A stretch of 56,770 bases of DNA from a virus: positions 1-56,770 of the IMG/VR virus record IMGVR_UViG_3300032893_000054, one strand, 5' to 3'. Both the position numbers and the translations under genes were made by a program. The stretch's first letter is position 1, and the number at the start of each line of letters is the position of its first letter. Positions 32,884 to 40,546 of the stretch are shown here, in pieces. The notes below the pieces were generated by a model, which worked only from the letters and a program-made list of their open reading frames with translations, had not been told where the DNA came from and made no database searches.

Positions 32884-33999
32884 ATGTCAGACGCCATTTC
32901 TCCACTCGCCAAGCAAAAACTCATCCTCGCGCTTCTAGCCCAATCCCCCGACCACGCCCGCAAGCATTCCCAGTTCCGCGACTGCCTGCACCACATCCAC
33001 CATTACATCTCCCGGCTCTACTCACGCACCAAGACGCCTGAGACTACCCACATCCGATGTGCGCTCAAGACGAAGTGTCCGAAGTGTATGGACCCGATCA
33101 ACGTGACTGCGGCCAGGCGGATGGATTTCCGCACGATCCTCAAGACCGCACGCAAGCTGGGCGGAGGCGAGACCGGGGAGCATTGCAAGGTGTGGGTGCT
33201 GTCCGGCCAGCTCCCGCATCGGCTCAGTGGCCGAGATCTCGGGCGGATCCTTGGGCGCAAGGATCGTGGGGCATCGCCGGCCATGACCGGAGCATGGGCT
33301 GGGGAGTCAGTTTGCGGACCATTTAGGGCTATTGTTTATAGTAATAGCCCTAAAGAGTCCGCAGCCTTTGTTTTCAACAGTTTAGTTTTTGGGGCTCCAG
33401 AGGCCGAATTGGACGAGGAACGACTCACCAAAATGGGTATCGCGGTGACCCGATTTCACGGTAAGTTAGGGGCAGCATGGCAGTTATACCTCGAACGGTG
33501 GGCCACGGCGCAGATTACCCAGTCCATGCCGGAGCAGATCGTCGAATGGATGACCCGGCGCGGGAGACAGTTTGAAGCGATCGGAGCGTTGCGCGGCGTC
33601 CGGGTGCGCGAGCGCGAGGAGCATCTCGACAAGCTGCATGAGACCATGGGAGAATCGACGCGGATCGGATTCTTCACTCGCTTGGAGCAGGCGGACTCAG
33701 TGATAACCCGTATTGCGCTCAACCTGCCGCTCATGGCATCTAATCTGTTGAACCGTCCAATCAGCAGCGAGGAGTACGAAAGGATCATGGCCATGGTGAA
33801 ACCTCAAGTCAGAACCGCGCTCACTCCGCCGATAGATCCTAGCGAGTTACAGGATTACGCGCCCATGTCGCCAGGAGAGCTCCGCCAGCGACTGGAGGAA
33901 TTGCGAGTGCAGCAGGAACGTATGCTCCAAATGTTGGCGGACAAGGAACGCGACTCCACATCGAACCGCGTGGTTGGGATTCCCGGCAAGGTGATGTGA
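32884..33999 (+). CDS. Unknown 371-aa protein, replication-control candidate
   Basis: ATG follows CCGGAGCTAA. N-terminal region is His-rich and helical (HIHHYISRLYSRTK), then a single zinc-type pair (TKCPKCMDPI, about residues 61-70). A basic stretch follows (GRDLGRILGRKDRG), then a helical middle and a C-terminal coiled coil (ELRQRLEELRVQQERMLQML). The composition suggests a nucleic-acid-binding protein. The segment near 33320-33400 is AT-richer than its flanks. Monocistronic, with the structured leader upstream and a hairpin terminator after it. Confidence 0.55.
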   Translation: MSDAISPLAKQKLILALLAQSPDHARKHSQFRDCLHHIHHYISRLYSRTKTPETTHIRCALKTKCPKCMDPINVTAARRMDFRTILKTARKLGGGETGEHCKVWVLSGQLPHRLSGRDLGRILGRKDRGASPAMTGAWAGESVCGPFRAIVYSNSPKESAAFVFNSLVFGAPEAELDEERLTKMGIAVTRFHGKLGAAWQLYLERWATAQITQSMPEQIVEWMTRRGRQFEAIGALRGVRVREREEHLDKLHETMGESTRIGFFTRLEQADSVITRIALNLPLMASNLLNRPISSEEYERIMAMVKPQVRTALTPPIDPSELQDYAPMSPGELRQRLEELRVQQERMLQMLADKERDSTSNRVVGIPGKVM

Positions 34000-34000
34000 T

Positions 34001-34032
34001 ATCCACAGGGTAATCACAGGCTGTGGATTACC
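34001..34032. terminator. Bidirectional hairpin between convergent genes
   Basis: Two alternative stems: ATCCACAG/CTGTGGAT (34001-34008 with 34021-34028) or GGTAATC/GATTACC (34009-34015 with 34026-34032). It lies exactly between the convergent genes ending at 33999 and 34028. ATCCACA also resembles a DnaA-box core in both orientations, so an origin-related role is possible. Confidence 0.4.
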
Positions 34033-34171
34033 GCCACGCCTCCACGCACGCCAGCGCCATCACCGCCGCGATCCCGGCCAGCAGCAGCGCGCCGGCCAGC
34101 GCATCCGCCAGCGCACGCAGGCGCCGCGCCCGGGCAGCACGCTCGCGCCAGGCGGCCATCATCGCAGCCAT
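34028..34171 (-). CDS. Small single-TM protein, 47 aa
   Basis: MAAMMAAWRERAARARRLRA followed by one membrane helix (LAGALLLAGIAAVMALACV) and a short tail. Overlaps the upstream small membrane gene by 13 bp. Positive-inside charge suggests the N-terminus is in the cytoplasm. Unknown; small early membrane proteins can act on the host envelope. Confidence 0.5.
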   Translation of the reverse strand: MAAMMAAWRERAARARRLRALADALAGALLLAGIAAVMALACVEAWR

Positions 34172-34362
34172 CCGTACAGCAGCATGGCCAGCCTGAGAAT
34201 CCCCGCCTCGATCAGCAGCGCCATGGCCAGCCCGCGCCATGCGCTGCCATCCACGACCGGCGGCTGTTGCAGCTCCGCCCACTCCGTTGCGTCGTCGTAC
34301 CGCGCCAGCACGATGCCAGCGATCTCCCGTCTGCGATCCATGCTGCCCCAAGTCATCGACAT
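34159..34362 (-). CDS. Small protein with C-terminal TM, 67 aa
   Basis: ATG 34362 preceded by GGGGAGG at 9 bases. Soluble N-terminal part (MSMTWGSMDRRREIAGIVLA), then a hydrophobic C-terminal helix (GLAMALLIEAGILRLAMLLYG), i.e. tail-anchored. Paired with the next small TM gene. Confidence 0.5.
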   Translation of the reverse strand: MSMTWGSMDRRREIAGIVLARYDDATEWAELQQPPVVDGSAWRGLAMALLIEAGILRLAMLLYGWLR

Positions 34363-34447
34363 GCGTATACGCCTCCCCGCGTCCGCCCATCCGACCACGC
34401 CAGCACGCCATGGAGGTATGCCAGCGTCGGCAGATGCGCGAGGCGAA

Positions 34448-35179
34448 TCAGACCGCAACCGCCGAATCCTCTGGCACCGCTCCTGCCACCTCCGATGGCT
34501 CTGGCACCTCCGCGAACGGATCAGGAACGGACGCCACTTCATCGAACGGATAAGGGCGATTCTGGATGTCGCCGCCGCGCATGGGCATGAGAATCGCGGT
34601 CCAGTGCTGATTCGTGGCACTATCGAATGCGTCCAGACGTACCGCTTCCTGTGGACTCCAGATGCTCAGTTCCACGTAATTGGACTGCTCATACACCTTC
34701 GCCGATTTCGCGAGTTGCTCCAAGTAGGCCGCGCTCAGCCCGATGCGCATCTTCGGTTGCGTCCGCTTGAAGAGCATTTCCCATTGCGGGAACTGGCCCG
34801 TCACCTTGCGGATCGTCATCGGATGCGTGGTCGCCAGGTCCGTCGTGACCGCTCGGATGTTCCCATCCGCGTCCACGCCTACCTTGGCATGATTGAGGAT
34901 CGGAATGCTTTCCTTCTTGGGCGTCACCTTCGCCAGTGCCAGCGCACCATCGCTACCGAGCAGGAACGATCCCACCTCCGTCGCTTCCGGCTCTCCTGCC
35001 ACGTTCGGATACGACGCCAGTTCCTGCTTCGGCGTGTCCACGCGGACAAGGTAATGCCCGTTTGTGACTACGGTCTCTTTCTCAGTGACCTGCATCGCGT
35101 TCAGCGTGTAGCGACTCTCCTGCTTGTCGATCAGGTTCGCCACTGCCAGATTGTGATGGTTCAACAGTACGTGTTTCAT
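34448..35179 (-). CDS. DNA polymerase sliding clamp (beta/PCNA-like), 243 aa
   Basis: The segment RYTLNAMQVTEKETVVTNGHYLVRVD (about residues 23-48; quoted as RYTLNAMQ and TNGHYLVRV) matches the 'L.av......vaTDGhrL..v' signature of beta-clamp domains. Alternating strands follow, and the LMPMRG near the C-terminus corresponds to the clamp's final strand. It would tether the fused family A polymerase. The last 25 residues are an acidic, Pro-rich tail. GAGG precedes the chosen ATG by 10 bases. Confidence 0.7.
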   Translation of the reverse strand: MKHVLLNHHNLAVANLIDKQESRYTLNAMQVTEKETVVTNGHYLVRVDTPKQELASYPNVAGEPEATEVGSFLLGSDGALALAKVTPKKESIPILNHAKVGVDADGNIRAVTTDLATTHPMTIRKVTGQFPQWEMLFKRTQPKMRIGLSAAYLEQLAKSAKVYEQSNYVELSIWSPQEAVRLDAFDSATNQHWTAILMPMRGGDIQNRPYPFDEVASVPDPFAEVPEPSEVAGAVPEDSAVAV

Positions 35180-35286
35180 TGGGATTCGCCTCTTGCGGTT
35201 AACGTTCGCCAACGGGATAAACTCTATGCGGCGCTCCGGTTGTGCGCGGTTGCGCCTTACTCTTGGGACTCTCCCCTCCAGCCTGC

Positions 35287-35571
35287 CTACGCTGCGATCT
35301 TGTGGATAATGCGTTTATTCTCCTCGATGGCATCCAGAGCAAATCGAACCATGTCACAGAATTCGCGTGCATTGTGTCGGCTCTGCCCAAATGGTTGCCT
35401 AACGCCACCTTGCTCGTTTATGACTTGCTCGATGTTACCGCCGCCGTAAACGCCATTCCAATCAAGGCGATAAGCTCCGACATCGTTGTAGTGGTTCGCT
35501 ACTCGTCCACCGATTGCGGCTATCAATCTATCGAATGCAGCGATTGCATCATTGCGCGTATAGCGTTCCAT
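35287..35571 (-). CDS. Unknown helical protein, 94 aa
   Basis: Strong RBS (AGGAGGATTTATG). Sequence begins MERYTRNDAIAAFDRLIAAI and ends in a helix (MVRFALDAIEENKRIIHKI); the centre has YRLDWNGVYGGGNIEQVIN. The layout resembles small phage proteins of the 'nucleotide/clamp-neighbour' region, but no family is certain. Confidence 0.6.
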   Translation of the reverse strand: MERYTRNDAIAAFDRLIAAIGGRVANHYNDVGAYRLDWNGVYGGGNIEQVINEQGGVRQPFGQSRHNAREFCDMVRFALDAIEENKRIIHKIAA

Positions 35572-35678
35572 AAATCCTCCTAAGTTGTTGAATTCTTTGG
35601 TTTACGCGGCACGTCCCAATCATACCGCTTAGACTCCCAACAGGACGCCCGGCGCGCGGCCAGGCGGCCGATGGTGGC

Positions 35679-35849
35679 CTAAGCCTGCCTGTCCGGTACC
35701 ACCTGCGGATGCTGGCCGCGATTCGCCGATTGCACGCGCGCCATCGCAGCACGACGGCATTCGTAGCATAACCAATCGGCCGGGTCATCCGCGTGCAGGA
35801 TGCTGCGCACCTTGCCGCATCCGCCTTGACATTGCGTGTCTCGTGTCAT
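35679..35849 (-). CDS. Small zinc-ribbon protein, 56 aa
   Basis: ATG 35849 has GGAGG 8 bases upstream. Contains CQGGCGK and LCYEC (CxxxC...CxxC), a small zinc ribbon, with a basic tail. First gene behind the promoter at 35886-35914. Confidence 0.6.
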   Translation of the reverse strand: MTRDTQCQGGCGKVRSILHADDPADWLCYECRRAAMARVQSANRGQHPQVVPDRQA

Positions 35850-35885
35850 TGTCCTGTCCTCCGTAGCACTCTCAACCACGTGCCT

Positions 35886-35914
35886 ACTATCTCACTCATT
35901 CCAACAGTTGTCAA
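35886..35914 (-). promoter_or_regulatory. Sigma70-type leftward promoter
   Basis: Minus strand TTGACA (35914-35909), 17-bp spacer, GATAGT (35891-35886). It shares GCTTGACA with the two other leftward promoters. About 37 bp separate its -10 from the ATG at 35849. The 150-bp region up to 36002 carries no gene. Confidence 0.55.
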
Positions 35915-36001
35915 GCGGAAACTACTAACAACCTCACAATTCCTGCTATCCTGTTGACCCTGCTACGAAGATAGTTGACGCGCCATGCTATCCTTGCTCC
36001 C

Positions 36002-36436
36002 ATGACCGGACAGATGGCCGCATCGATACGCTCACGCCTAGGCGTAACGCAATGCGATCTGGCCGCGTATCTCGGATGCTCGGAGCGCACGATTCGCCGC
36101 ATAGAACGCGGAGAAACCATTCCTCTGCCGATCTTCCAGCGATTGCTCTGCCAGCGTGCGGCGACAGCGGCATTGTCGGCAGCACAGCCGTCGGTAAAGA
36201 CGTACCGCATTAACGCGGCATCGATGTGGCGATATCTGGGTAAAACAGGCGGATGGCAGCGCTGGACGTGGGGAGAACGTGGCCGCTGGTTGCGCTGGAA
36301 ACGGTTCTACGAACGCGTGCGCCAGGAGGAGCAGCTGGGGCTCGCCCGCGTGGAGTACACGCTGCATCGCCGTGACTACCAGCGCCCACAGCCAGCCGCC
36401 GACTTGCTCGCCTCTGCGCCTGACCTCGACGTGTAA
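36002..36436 (+). CDS. Cro/CI-type HTH regulator, 144 aa
   Basis: Residues 5-50 form an XRE-type helix-turn-helix: IRSRLGVTQCDLAAYLGC then SERTIRRIERGE, with the canonical TQ.dLA...G.s..ti...E.G pattern. The C-terminal half is Trp/Arg-rich (WRYLGKTGGWQRWTWGER) and unlike CI oligomerisation domains. Start ATG 36002 rather than the upstream TTG. Probably controls the divergent leftward promoter and the late arm. Three TGTnACA repeats lie at its stop. Confidence 0.75.
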   Translation: MTGQMAASIRSRLGVTQCDLAAYLGCSERTIRRIERGETIPLPIFQRLLCQRAATAALSAAQPSVKTYRINAASMWRYLGKTGGWQRWTWGERGRWLRWKRFYERVRQEEQLGLARVEYTLHRRDYQRPQPAADLLASAPDLDV

Positions 36437-36470
36437 CATTGATACTCATCGATGTAACAATGTGACATCG
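36432..36470 (+). promoter_or_regulatory. Operator-like TGTnACA cluster
   Basis: TGTAACA at 36432-36438 and 36453-36459, TGTGACA at 36461-36467; the last two lie in the inverted repeat CGATGT-N9-ACATCG (36450-36470). Likely binding sites for the adjacent HTH protein. The rest of the 36437-36657 gap contains a GTGGG/CCCAC hairpin near 36576-36597 and no gene. Confidence 0.45.
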
Positions 36471-36618
36471 CTCCTGGCCGCGGCCGGCTTGGCGTTTCTC
36501 CTGTCCAGCACGAATAGTGGTATCCAAGTCACTTTGAGCCGAGCCCCCGTCGATGGAACCGCCGGGGAGGGGATGTGCGTGGGCGTATACCCCCACGTAA
36601 AATAAATTTCCGTTAGAT

Positions 36619-36635
36619 GTGTACAAAGCGTACAC
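36619..36635 (+). promoter_or_regulatory. Perfect inverted repeat operator before the RHH gene
   Basis: GTGTAC-AAAGC-GTACAC, 23 bases before the RHH start codon at 36658. Placement and symmetry fit autoregulation by the RHH dimer. A promoter must overlap it, but I cannot assign -35/-10 boxes with confidence. Confidence 0.55.
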
Positions 36636-36657
36636 GAGTATGGTATACGTTCCTGTG

Positions 36658-36813
36658 ATGAGCGTTTCCCCGAGCATCACCATCCGGCTGCCGGAGTGGG
36701 TCATGGCCAAGGTGCGGCAGATCGCGGCGCTGGAGAGTCGCACGGTCGGCGCGGTGATCCGGCTGCTGGTGATGCGTCAGTTGGGATCGTCGTCGCGGAA
36801 GGAGCGGGAATGA
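36658..36813 (+). CDS. Arc/CopG-type ribbon-helix-helix regulator, 51 aa
   Basis: MSVSPSITIRLPEWVMAKVR continues to IAALESRTVGAVIRLLVMRQL: strand SITIRLP, helix 1, a turn at S-R-T, helix 2, the standard RHH. First gene of the long rightward late operon, with the perfect operator just upstream, so it likely represses or times late transcription. Confidence 0.7.
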   Translation: MSVSPSITIRLPEWVMAKVRQIAALESRTVGAVIRLLVMRQLGSSSRKERE

Positions 36814-37304
36814 CCGAGCGCAACCTCATATCACCTATAGAGGCGCTAGAGTTCCTCTCCCGCGGCGACGAGCGCTACCGCTGGGCCGCTGACGTGGCCA
36901 TCGTGCACGCGCTCCGCGATATCGCTGAAGAGTTGCGCCGCATCCGTGTCATACTCCACCACGAGTTCGTTCCACACATCTCACTCACGAGGATCACCAT
37001 CATGCCGAAGACAGTCGCACCCGGTCAGACCGCCACCGCCCACATCACCGCCGCCAAGTCCGACGGATCAACATACACGATCACCACCGCCGACTCCGTG
37101 TCGCTCGCTGCCGCTGTCCCCGGCGACGTCACCTTCGGCGCGCCCACGTTCAACGCTGATGGCTCGTGCGACATCGTGGTCACCGCGGTCAACGCGGACC
37201 CGGGCGACGCGATCACCGCCACTGTCGACGGAGTGACGTCGCAGCCGGACACGCTGACGATCTCGGCGCCCGCGCCAGCCACCGTCACCGTCACACTACA
37301 GTAG
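36810..37304 (+). CDS. Ig-like domain protein, 164 aa
   Basis: ATGA overlap with the RHH stop. Residues 1-50 are helical (ADVAIVHALRDIAEELRRIRV). From about residue 60 (TIMPKTVAPGQTATAHITAA) to the end the pattern is an immunoglobulin-like beta sandwich with repeated 'T(I/V)T' strands. Such domains often decorate virions. The ATG at MPKTVAPG could be an internal or original start, so the helical part may be a fusion. Confidence 0.5.
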   Translation: MTERNLISPIEALEFLSRGDERYRWAADVAIVHALRDIAEELRRIRVILHHEFVPHISLTRITIMPKTVAPGQTATAHITAAKSDGSTYTITTADSVSLAAAVPGDVTFGAPTFNADGSCDIVVTAVNADPGDAITATVDGVTSQPDTLTISAPAPATVTVTLQ

Positions 37305-37311
37305 GAGAGCG

Positions 37312-37806
37312 ATGAAGTCACTCACCGAGTCCCCGGCGCTGCTCACCGTCCACGAGTCGGCGCCGGGCCACTACGTCCTTCGCGTGCGGGACACCTCGCT
37401 GCGCCCGCTCATCGTGGGCGTGACTAAACTCCTCCCCGACGCGGAATCGTTCGTGGTGGTGACGCCGTCGGACATCAAGGTGTTCTCGGCGAACGGAGAC
37501 GGACCCGCGGCGGCGGCGGAACCCGCGGCCACGCTGGACCCGGAGATGCAGGCCGCGATCGCCGAAGCCGAAGGCGTCGACACCTCCGCGCCACCGCAAT
37601 CCGAGGTCGTGGGCGACACTCCCCAGGGCACCAAGGTGGTCCGGCGCAAGAAGCCCTCCTCGGTGGCCAACAAAGCCGAGCCCTGCGGCCGCTGCACCGG
37701 CACCGGCGTGATCCAGATGATCCTCGACGGCGGCGGGACGGGCGAGGCCGCGTGCCCGGTGTGCAAGGGATCGGGGACGATGAACCGGTTTGGAGTGAGT
37801 AAATGA
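37312..37806 (+). CDS. DnaJ-type zinc-finger protein, 164 aa
   Basis: N-terminal half is strand-rich. The linker is Ala/Pro-rich. The C-terminus holds CGRCTGTGVI and CPVCKGSGTM, two CxxCxGxG repeats as in the DnaJ cysteine-rich domain. May act as a chaperone-like or nucleic-acid-binding factor in head assembly; function unknown. GGAGAGCG precedes ATG. Confidence 0.6.
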   Translation: MKSLTESPALLTVHESAPGHYVLRVRDTSLRPLIVGVTKLLPDAESFVVVTPSDIKVFSANGDGPAAAAEPAATLDPEMQAAIAEAEGVDTSAPPQSEVVGDTPQGTKVVRRKKPSSVANKAEPCGRCTGTGVIQMILDGGGTGEAACPVCKGSGTMNRFGVSK

Positions 37807-38102
37807 CACCTGACGACATCCCCTCCTGCGTGTGCACGGCCCATCCGAAGGGCGACGATCTCAAGAAGTACATGGTCGTCGTCGAAGAGACGCCGGAGCA
37901 TGTCGTATGGTGCTGCCAGCGCTGCACCGAGATCTCGCACGTGTCGACGATCCAGGTGCGCACGCTGAAACGCGGCCGGGAGAAGGCGGCCCACGCGGTC
38001 GCCGAGCGCCGGCGCACGATGGACCCGCGCCTGCTGCGCATGCTGCACGCGCGCAAGCGTGGCGGGATGACGATCCGAGAGATGGAGGACCAGCGACGAT
38101 GA
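37803..38102 (+). CDS. Small zinc protein, 99 aa
   Basis: Overlaps neighbours by 4 bp at both ends. Contains SCVCTAHPKGDD and CCQRCTEISH, a Cys/His zinc site, followed by a basic helix (LKRGREKAAHAVAERRR). Possible nucleic-acid binding. Unrecognised. Confidence 0.55.
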   Translation: MTPDDIPSCVCTAHPKGDDLKKYMVVVEETPEHVVWCCQRCTEISHVSTIQVRTLKRGREKAAHAVAERRRTMDPRLLRMLHARKRGGMTIREMEDQRR

Positions 38103-38371
38103 CGACCAAGAAGATTATCGAACAGGCGGCGGAGAACATGGTCGCGGATCGGCTCAAGCTGGCCGCCGACCGCATCCGCGCCTCCCGTGCCGTCCCCGAC
38201 ATCGCGATCTGCGATGCCATCGGCGATGCCGCATGGTTCCGCGAGTACTGCAACATCTGCCTGCAGTCCCCCATCGCCAACTCCTTCCTCGGCTGCATCC
38301 TGTTCGGATGGCAACTCTGCGAGGAGTACAAGCGACTGGAAGGCAAGAACGAAATCATCTATCGCGCATAG
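38099..38371 (+). CDS. Small helical protein, 90 aa
   Basis: Starts MTTKKIIEQAAENMVADRLK and stays helical, with several Cys (ICDAIG, YCNICLQ, GCILFGWQLC) in the second half. ATGA coupling to the gene before. No family recognised. Confidence 0.5.
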   Translation: MTTKKIIEQAAENMVADRLKLAADRIRASRAVPDIAICDAIGDAAWFREYCNICLQSPIANSFLGCILFGWQLCEEYKRLEGKNEIIYRA

Positions 38372-38381
38372 GAGGACTTAC

Positions 38382-38591
38382 ATGATCTGCTGGCTGGTTG
38401 GACACAAGTTCAAGGATGTTACAACCAATGTGGATTGGTTTATTGATGAGCGGACGGGCATTGATCCATCGACGTTCGATGCCAATAACGTGCATCTCTG
38501 TAACGCTAACTCTCCTGTTCCTGCAGCCGTGCATAGTGGAGTTACCTTAATTTGTCTTAGATGTGGTGATGTAAGGAGGCTACATGCCTGA
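38382..38591 (+). CDS. Zinc-ribbon-like chimera carrying a portal-protein segment, 69 aa
   Basis: The ends, MICWLVGHKFKDV and LICLRCGDVRR, are those of a common small phage zinc-ribbon protein (C..lGH.w ... C.rCG). The middle, WFIDERTGIDP-x-x-F ... V ... NANSP-x-P, matches residues about 351-380 of this phage's portal protein (WFIDERTGIDPESF ... INANSPAP): about 20 identical residues in 31. Codons differ from the portal's mostly at third positions, and the gene is AT-richer than its neighbours. GGAGGACTTAC precedes ATG. The next gene starts within its last codons after AAGGAGG. Confidence 0.65.
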   Translation: MICWLVGHKFKDVTTNVDWFIDERTGIDPSTFDANNVHLCNANSPVPAAVHSGVTLICLRCGDVRRLHA

Positions 38592-39021
38592 ACTAGAGTT
38601 GACCCCACATCCGGACGAGCAACGATCGCTGGCAGAGTTGCGATCCGAGTTCCGTGCCCAGCACCTCGCCGACTTGCGTTCCCAGTACGCAGGCTACCAC
38701 CCCGTCGGCTGGGCCATGATCGGCGATCCGGAGATGTCCCGGTCACAATTCACCGCGCACGAGTGGTCCGAGCAAATGTTGAGATGGCTGGACGCTCCCT
38801 GCACGCAGGACTTCGGCCTTCCAGCGGTCCCTGCTGCCACCGTCGACCGCCTGTACAAGCTGGCCGAGGAGTCCCTGCTCCACGAATCCGCGACGTGGGA
38901 TTCCAGCGTCGATGGCGTCACCGACCACGACGCCCCGCCGTGCGCCGACGTACTGACGATGACGGATGAACAACTCTGTACGTACATTGACCAAGCGATC
39001 GAGGCTTCCGCAAATGGCTAA
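38584..39021 (+). CDS. Unknown acidic protein, 145 aa
   Basis: ATG follows AAGGAGGCTAC. Helical, acidic, with HEWSEQMLRWLDAP and a C-terminal MTDEQLCTYIDQAIEAS. No catalytic motif. It precedes the glycosyltransferase cluster, overlapping the first by 8 bp. Confidence 0.5.
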   Translation: MPELELTPHPDEQRSLAELRSEFRAQHLADLRSQYAGYHPVGWAMIGDPEMSRSQFTAHEWSEQMLRWLDAPCTQDFGLPAVPAATVDRLYKLAEESLLHESATWDSSVDGVTDHDAPPCADVLTMTDEQLCTYIDQAIEASANG

Positions 39022-40546
39022 GTTCAACATCTCCCGCATCGTCCCCGAAGGTTTCATCCACTCCTCCGGGTTCCTTGAAGTCATCGACTCGCTCGCGTGG
39101 TCCCTCGCTGCTCTGGAGCACGATGTCAACGTCACGCAGAACTGGTTCTCTGAGTCCAAGGAGCACAATATCCTGTTCGGCGCTGAACTGGTCGCCGACT
39201 TCCAGCGCCTGCCGCCCGGGACCATCATCTTCAACCTTGAACAGCCGTCCCATCCGCGCCTCGACGTCGTCCGCCGAATAGCTAAGGAGTCTGATGCCGT
39301 AATATGGGACTACTCTCACCGCTCGGTCGCTGACTGGCGTGATCGAGGCTTTACCAACGTTTATCACGTCCCTATTGGTTACACTCCCAACCTGACTCGT
39401 ATTCCACACCTCGCTCCCGACTACGACGTCTTCTTTTGCGGTTGGCCTACTCCGCGCCGCGTGGAACTCCTGAATTCCCTCCGCGCCGCCGGCCTGCGTG
39501 TGTTCTTCTCCGACGCCTGCTACGGCGGGGGCCGTGACAACGCGATCGCCCGCTCTCGCCTCTGCCTCAACGTGCACCACGACGGCCGCGACCGCTTCGA
39601 GATCGTGCGCTGCTCCTACCTGATGGCCAACTCGCACGCTATCGTCACCGAGGTTTCCTCCGATGACGACGAATACGCGGACCTGCAGGGGATCGAGCGC
39701 GTACCCTATCGCCTGCTCACTGACTTCACCATGTCCCTGCTGACCAACGACCGCCAACTCCAGGACATGCAGATGCAATCCCTCGTGTCGATCAAGAAAC
39801 GCAACTTCGTCGAATCCGTCGACGCGGCGCTGAAGGACTGGCAACCCGCGACGCCATCCACCGCGCCGGTCATGTCGAAGCCGCTCGCCCACGCCATGGC
39901 CAGCTCCGAGCGCAAGCGCGACTATCTGTCCGCCGCCCGCGTCCTCCCCCGCGCCATCCCGACCGGCGCCCGCGACCCGCGCGTCGCAGCCCGCTACCAG
40001 GCCGCCCTCCGCCAGGGCGACATGAAGGACTTCGTCGAGTGGATGGCACAGCACGCCAAGGGCAACATCCTCGAGATCGGCGTGCGCGACGGCGCCTCCA
40101 CCTCTGCATTCCTGACCGGCCTCGAACTCGCAGGCGGCCACCTCTACTCCGTCGACGTGCAGCCCTGCGGCCACCTGTTCTCCGGCCATCCCCAGTGGAC
40201 CTTCATCCACCTCAACTCGATCGAGTTCCAGAAGGTGATCGCGCAGATCCCCTACGAGCTGGACATCATCCTGATCGACGGCGACCACTCCAAGGTGGGC
40301 GTGCTGACCGACTGCGAGTACCTGCGCCAGCTCCGCCCCGGCGGCATGGCCCTGTTCCACGACATCGCGCCGGAGCCTAACTCGACCAACGATCCCACGT
40401 GGCCGGGTGACGCGGTGAAGGAGGTCTACGAGTCGCTGTGCCGCGGCATGGCGGAGCACGGGTGGACGAACGAAATCCTGCCGGGACGCTACGGGATGGG
40501 AGTGCTGCGCCGCCCGCAGCCGCAACCAGCAGAGGTGAGCGCGTGA
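39014..40546 (+). CDS. Glycosyltransferase-methyltransferase fusion, 510 aa
   Basis: Residues 1-~290 resemble GT-B glycosyltransferases (CgeB/GT1-like): VYHVPIGYTPNLTRI, YDVFFCGWPTPRRVELLNSL, then FEIVRCSYLMANSHAIVTE, the usual acceptor/UDP-sugar C-lobe. A linker follows, then about residues 340-480 are a class I SAM methyltransferase of the Methyltransf_24 type: ILEIGVRDGAS (motif I), LYSVDVQP, DIILIDGDHS, LRPGGMALFHDI. The enzyme would add a sugar and methylate it or a nearby group. Targets may be virion protein, host glycan or DNA. An AT-richer patch lies near 39290-39430. Confidence 0.75.
   Translation: MAKFNISRIVPEGFIHSSGFLEVIDSLAWSLAALEHDVNVTQNWFSESKEHNILFGAELVADFQRLPPGTIIFNLEQPSHPRLDVVRRIAKESDAVIWDYSHRSVADWRDRGFTNVYHVPIGYTPNLTRIPHLAPDYDVFFCGWPTPRRVELLNSLRAAGLRVFFSDACYGGGRDNAIARSRLCLNVHHDGRDRFEIVRCSYLMANSHAIVTEVSSDDDEYADLQGIERVPYRLLTDFTMSLLTNDRQLQDMQMQSLVSIKKRNFVESVDAALKDWQPATPSTAPVMSKPLAHAMASSERKRDYLSAARVLPRAIPTGARDPRVAARYQAALRQGDMKDFVEWMAQHAKGNILEIGVRDGASTSAFLTGLELAGGHLYSVDVQPCGHLFSGHPQWTFIHLNSIEFQKVIAQIPYELDIILIDGDHSKVGVLTDCEYLRQLRPGGMALFHDIAPEPNSTNDPTWPGDAVKEVYESLCRGMAEHGWTNEILPGRYGMGVLRRPQPQPAEVSA

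Noticed and set aside
35954-35994. TTGACC/TTGACG with TATCCT boxes before the HTH gene
   Set aside because: Spacings (8 or 29 bases) do not fit a sigma70 promoter; the HTH promoter remains unassigned.
36576-36597. GTGGG/CCCAC hairpin as terminator of the HTH gene
   Set aside because: No U tract on the plus strand; noted only in the operator entry.
38918-40525. Minus-strand open frame of 535 codons opposite the glycosyltransferase fusion
   Set aside because: A shadow caused by high GC; no SD and no motif, while the plus strand carries methyltransferase and glycosyltransferase motifs.
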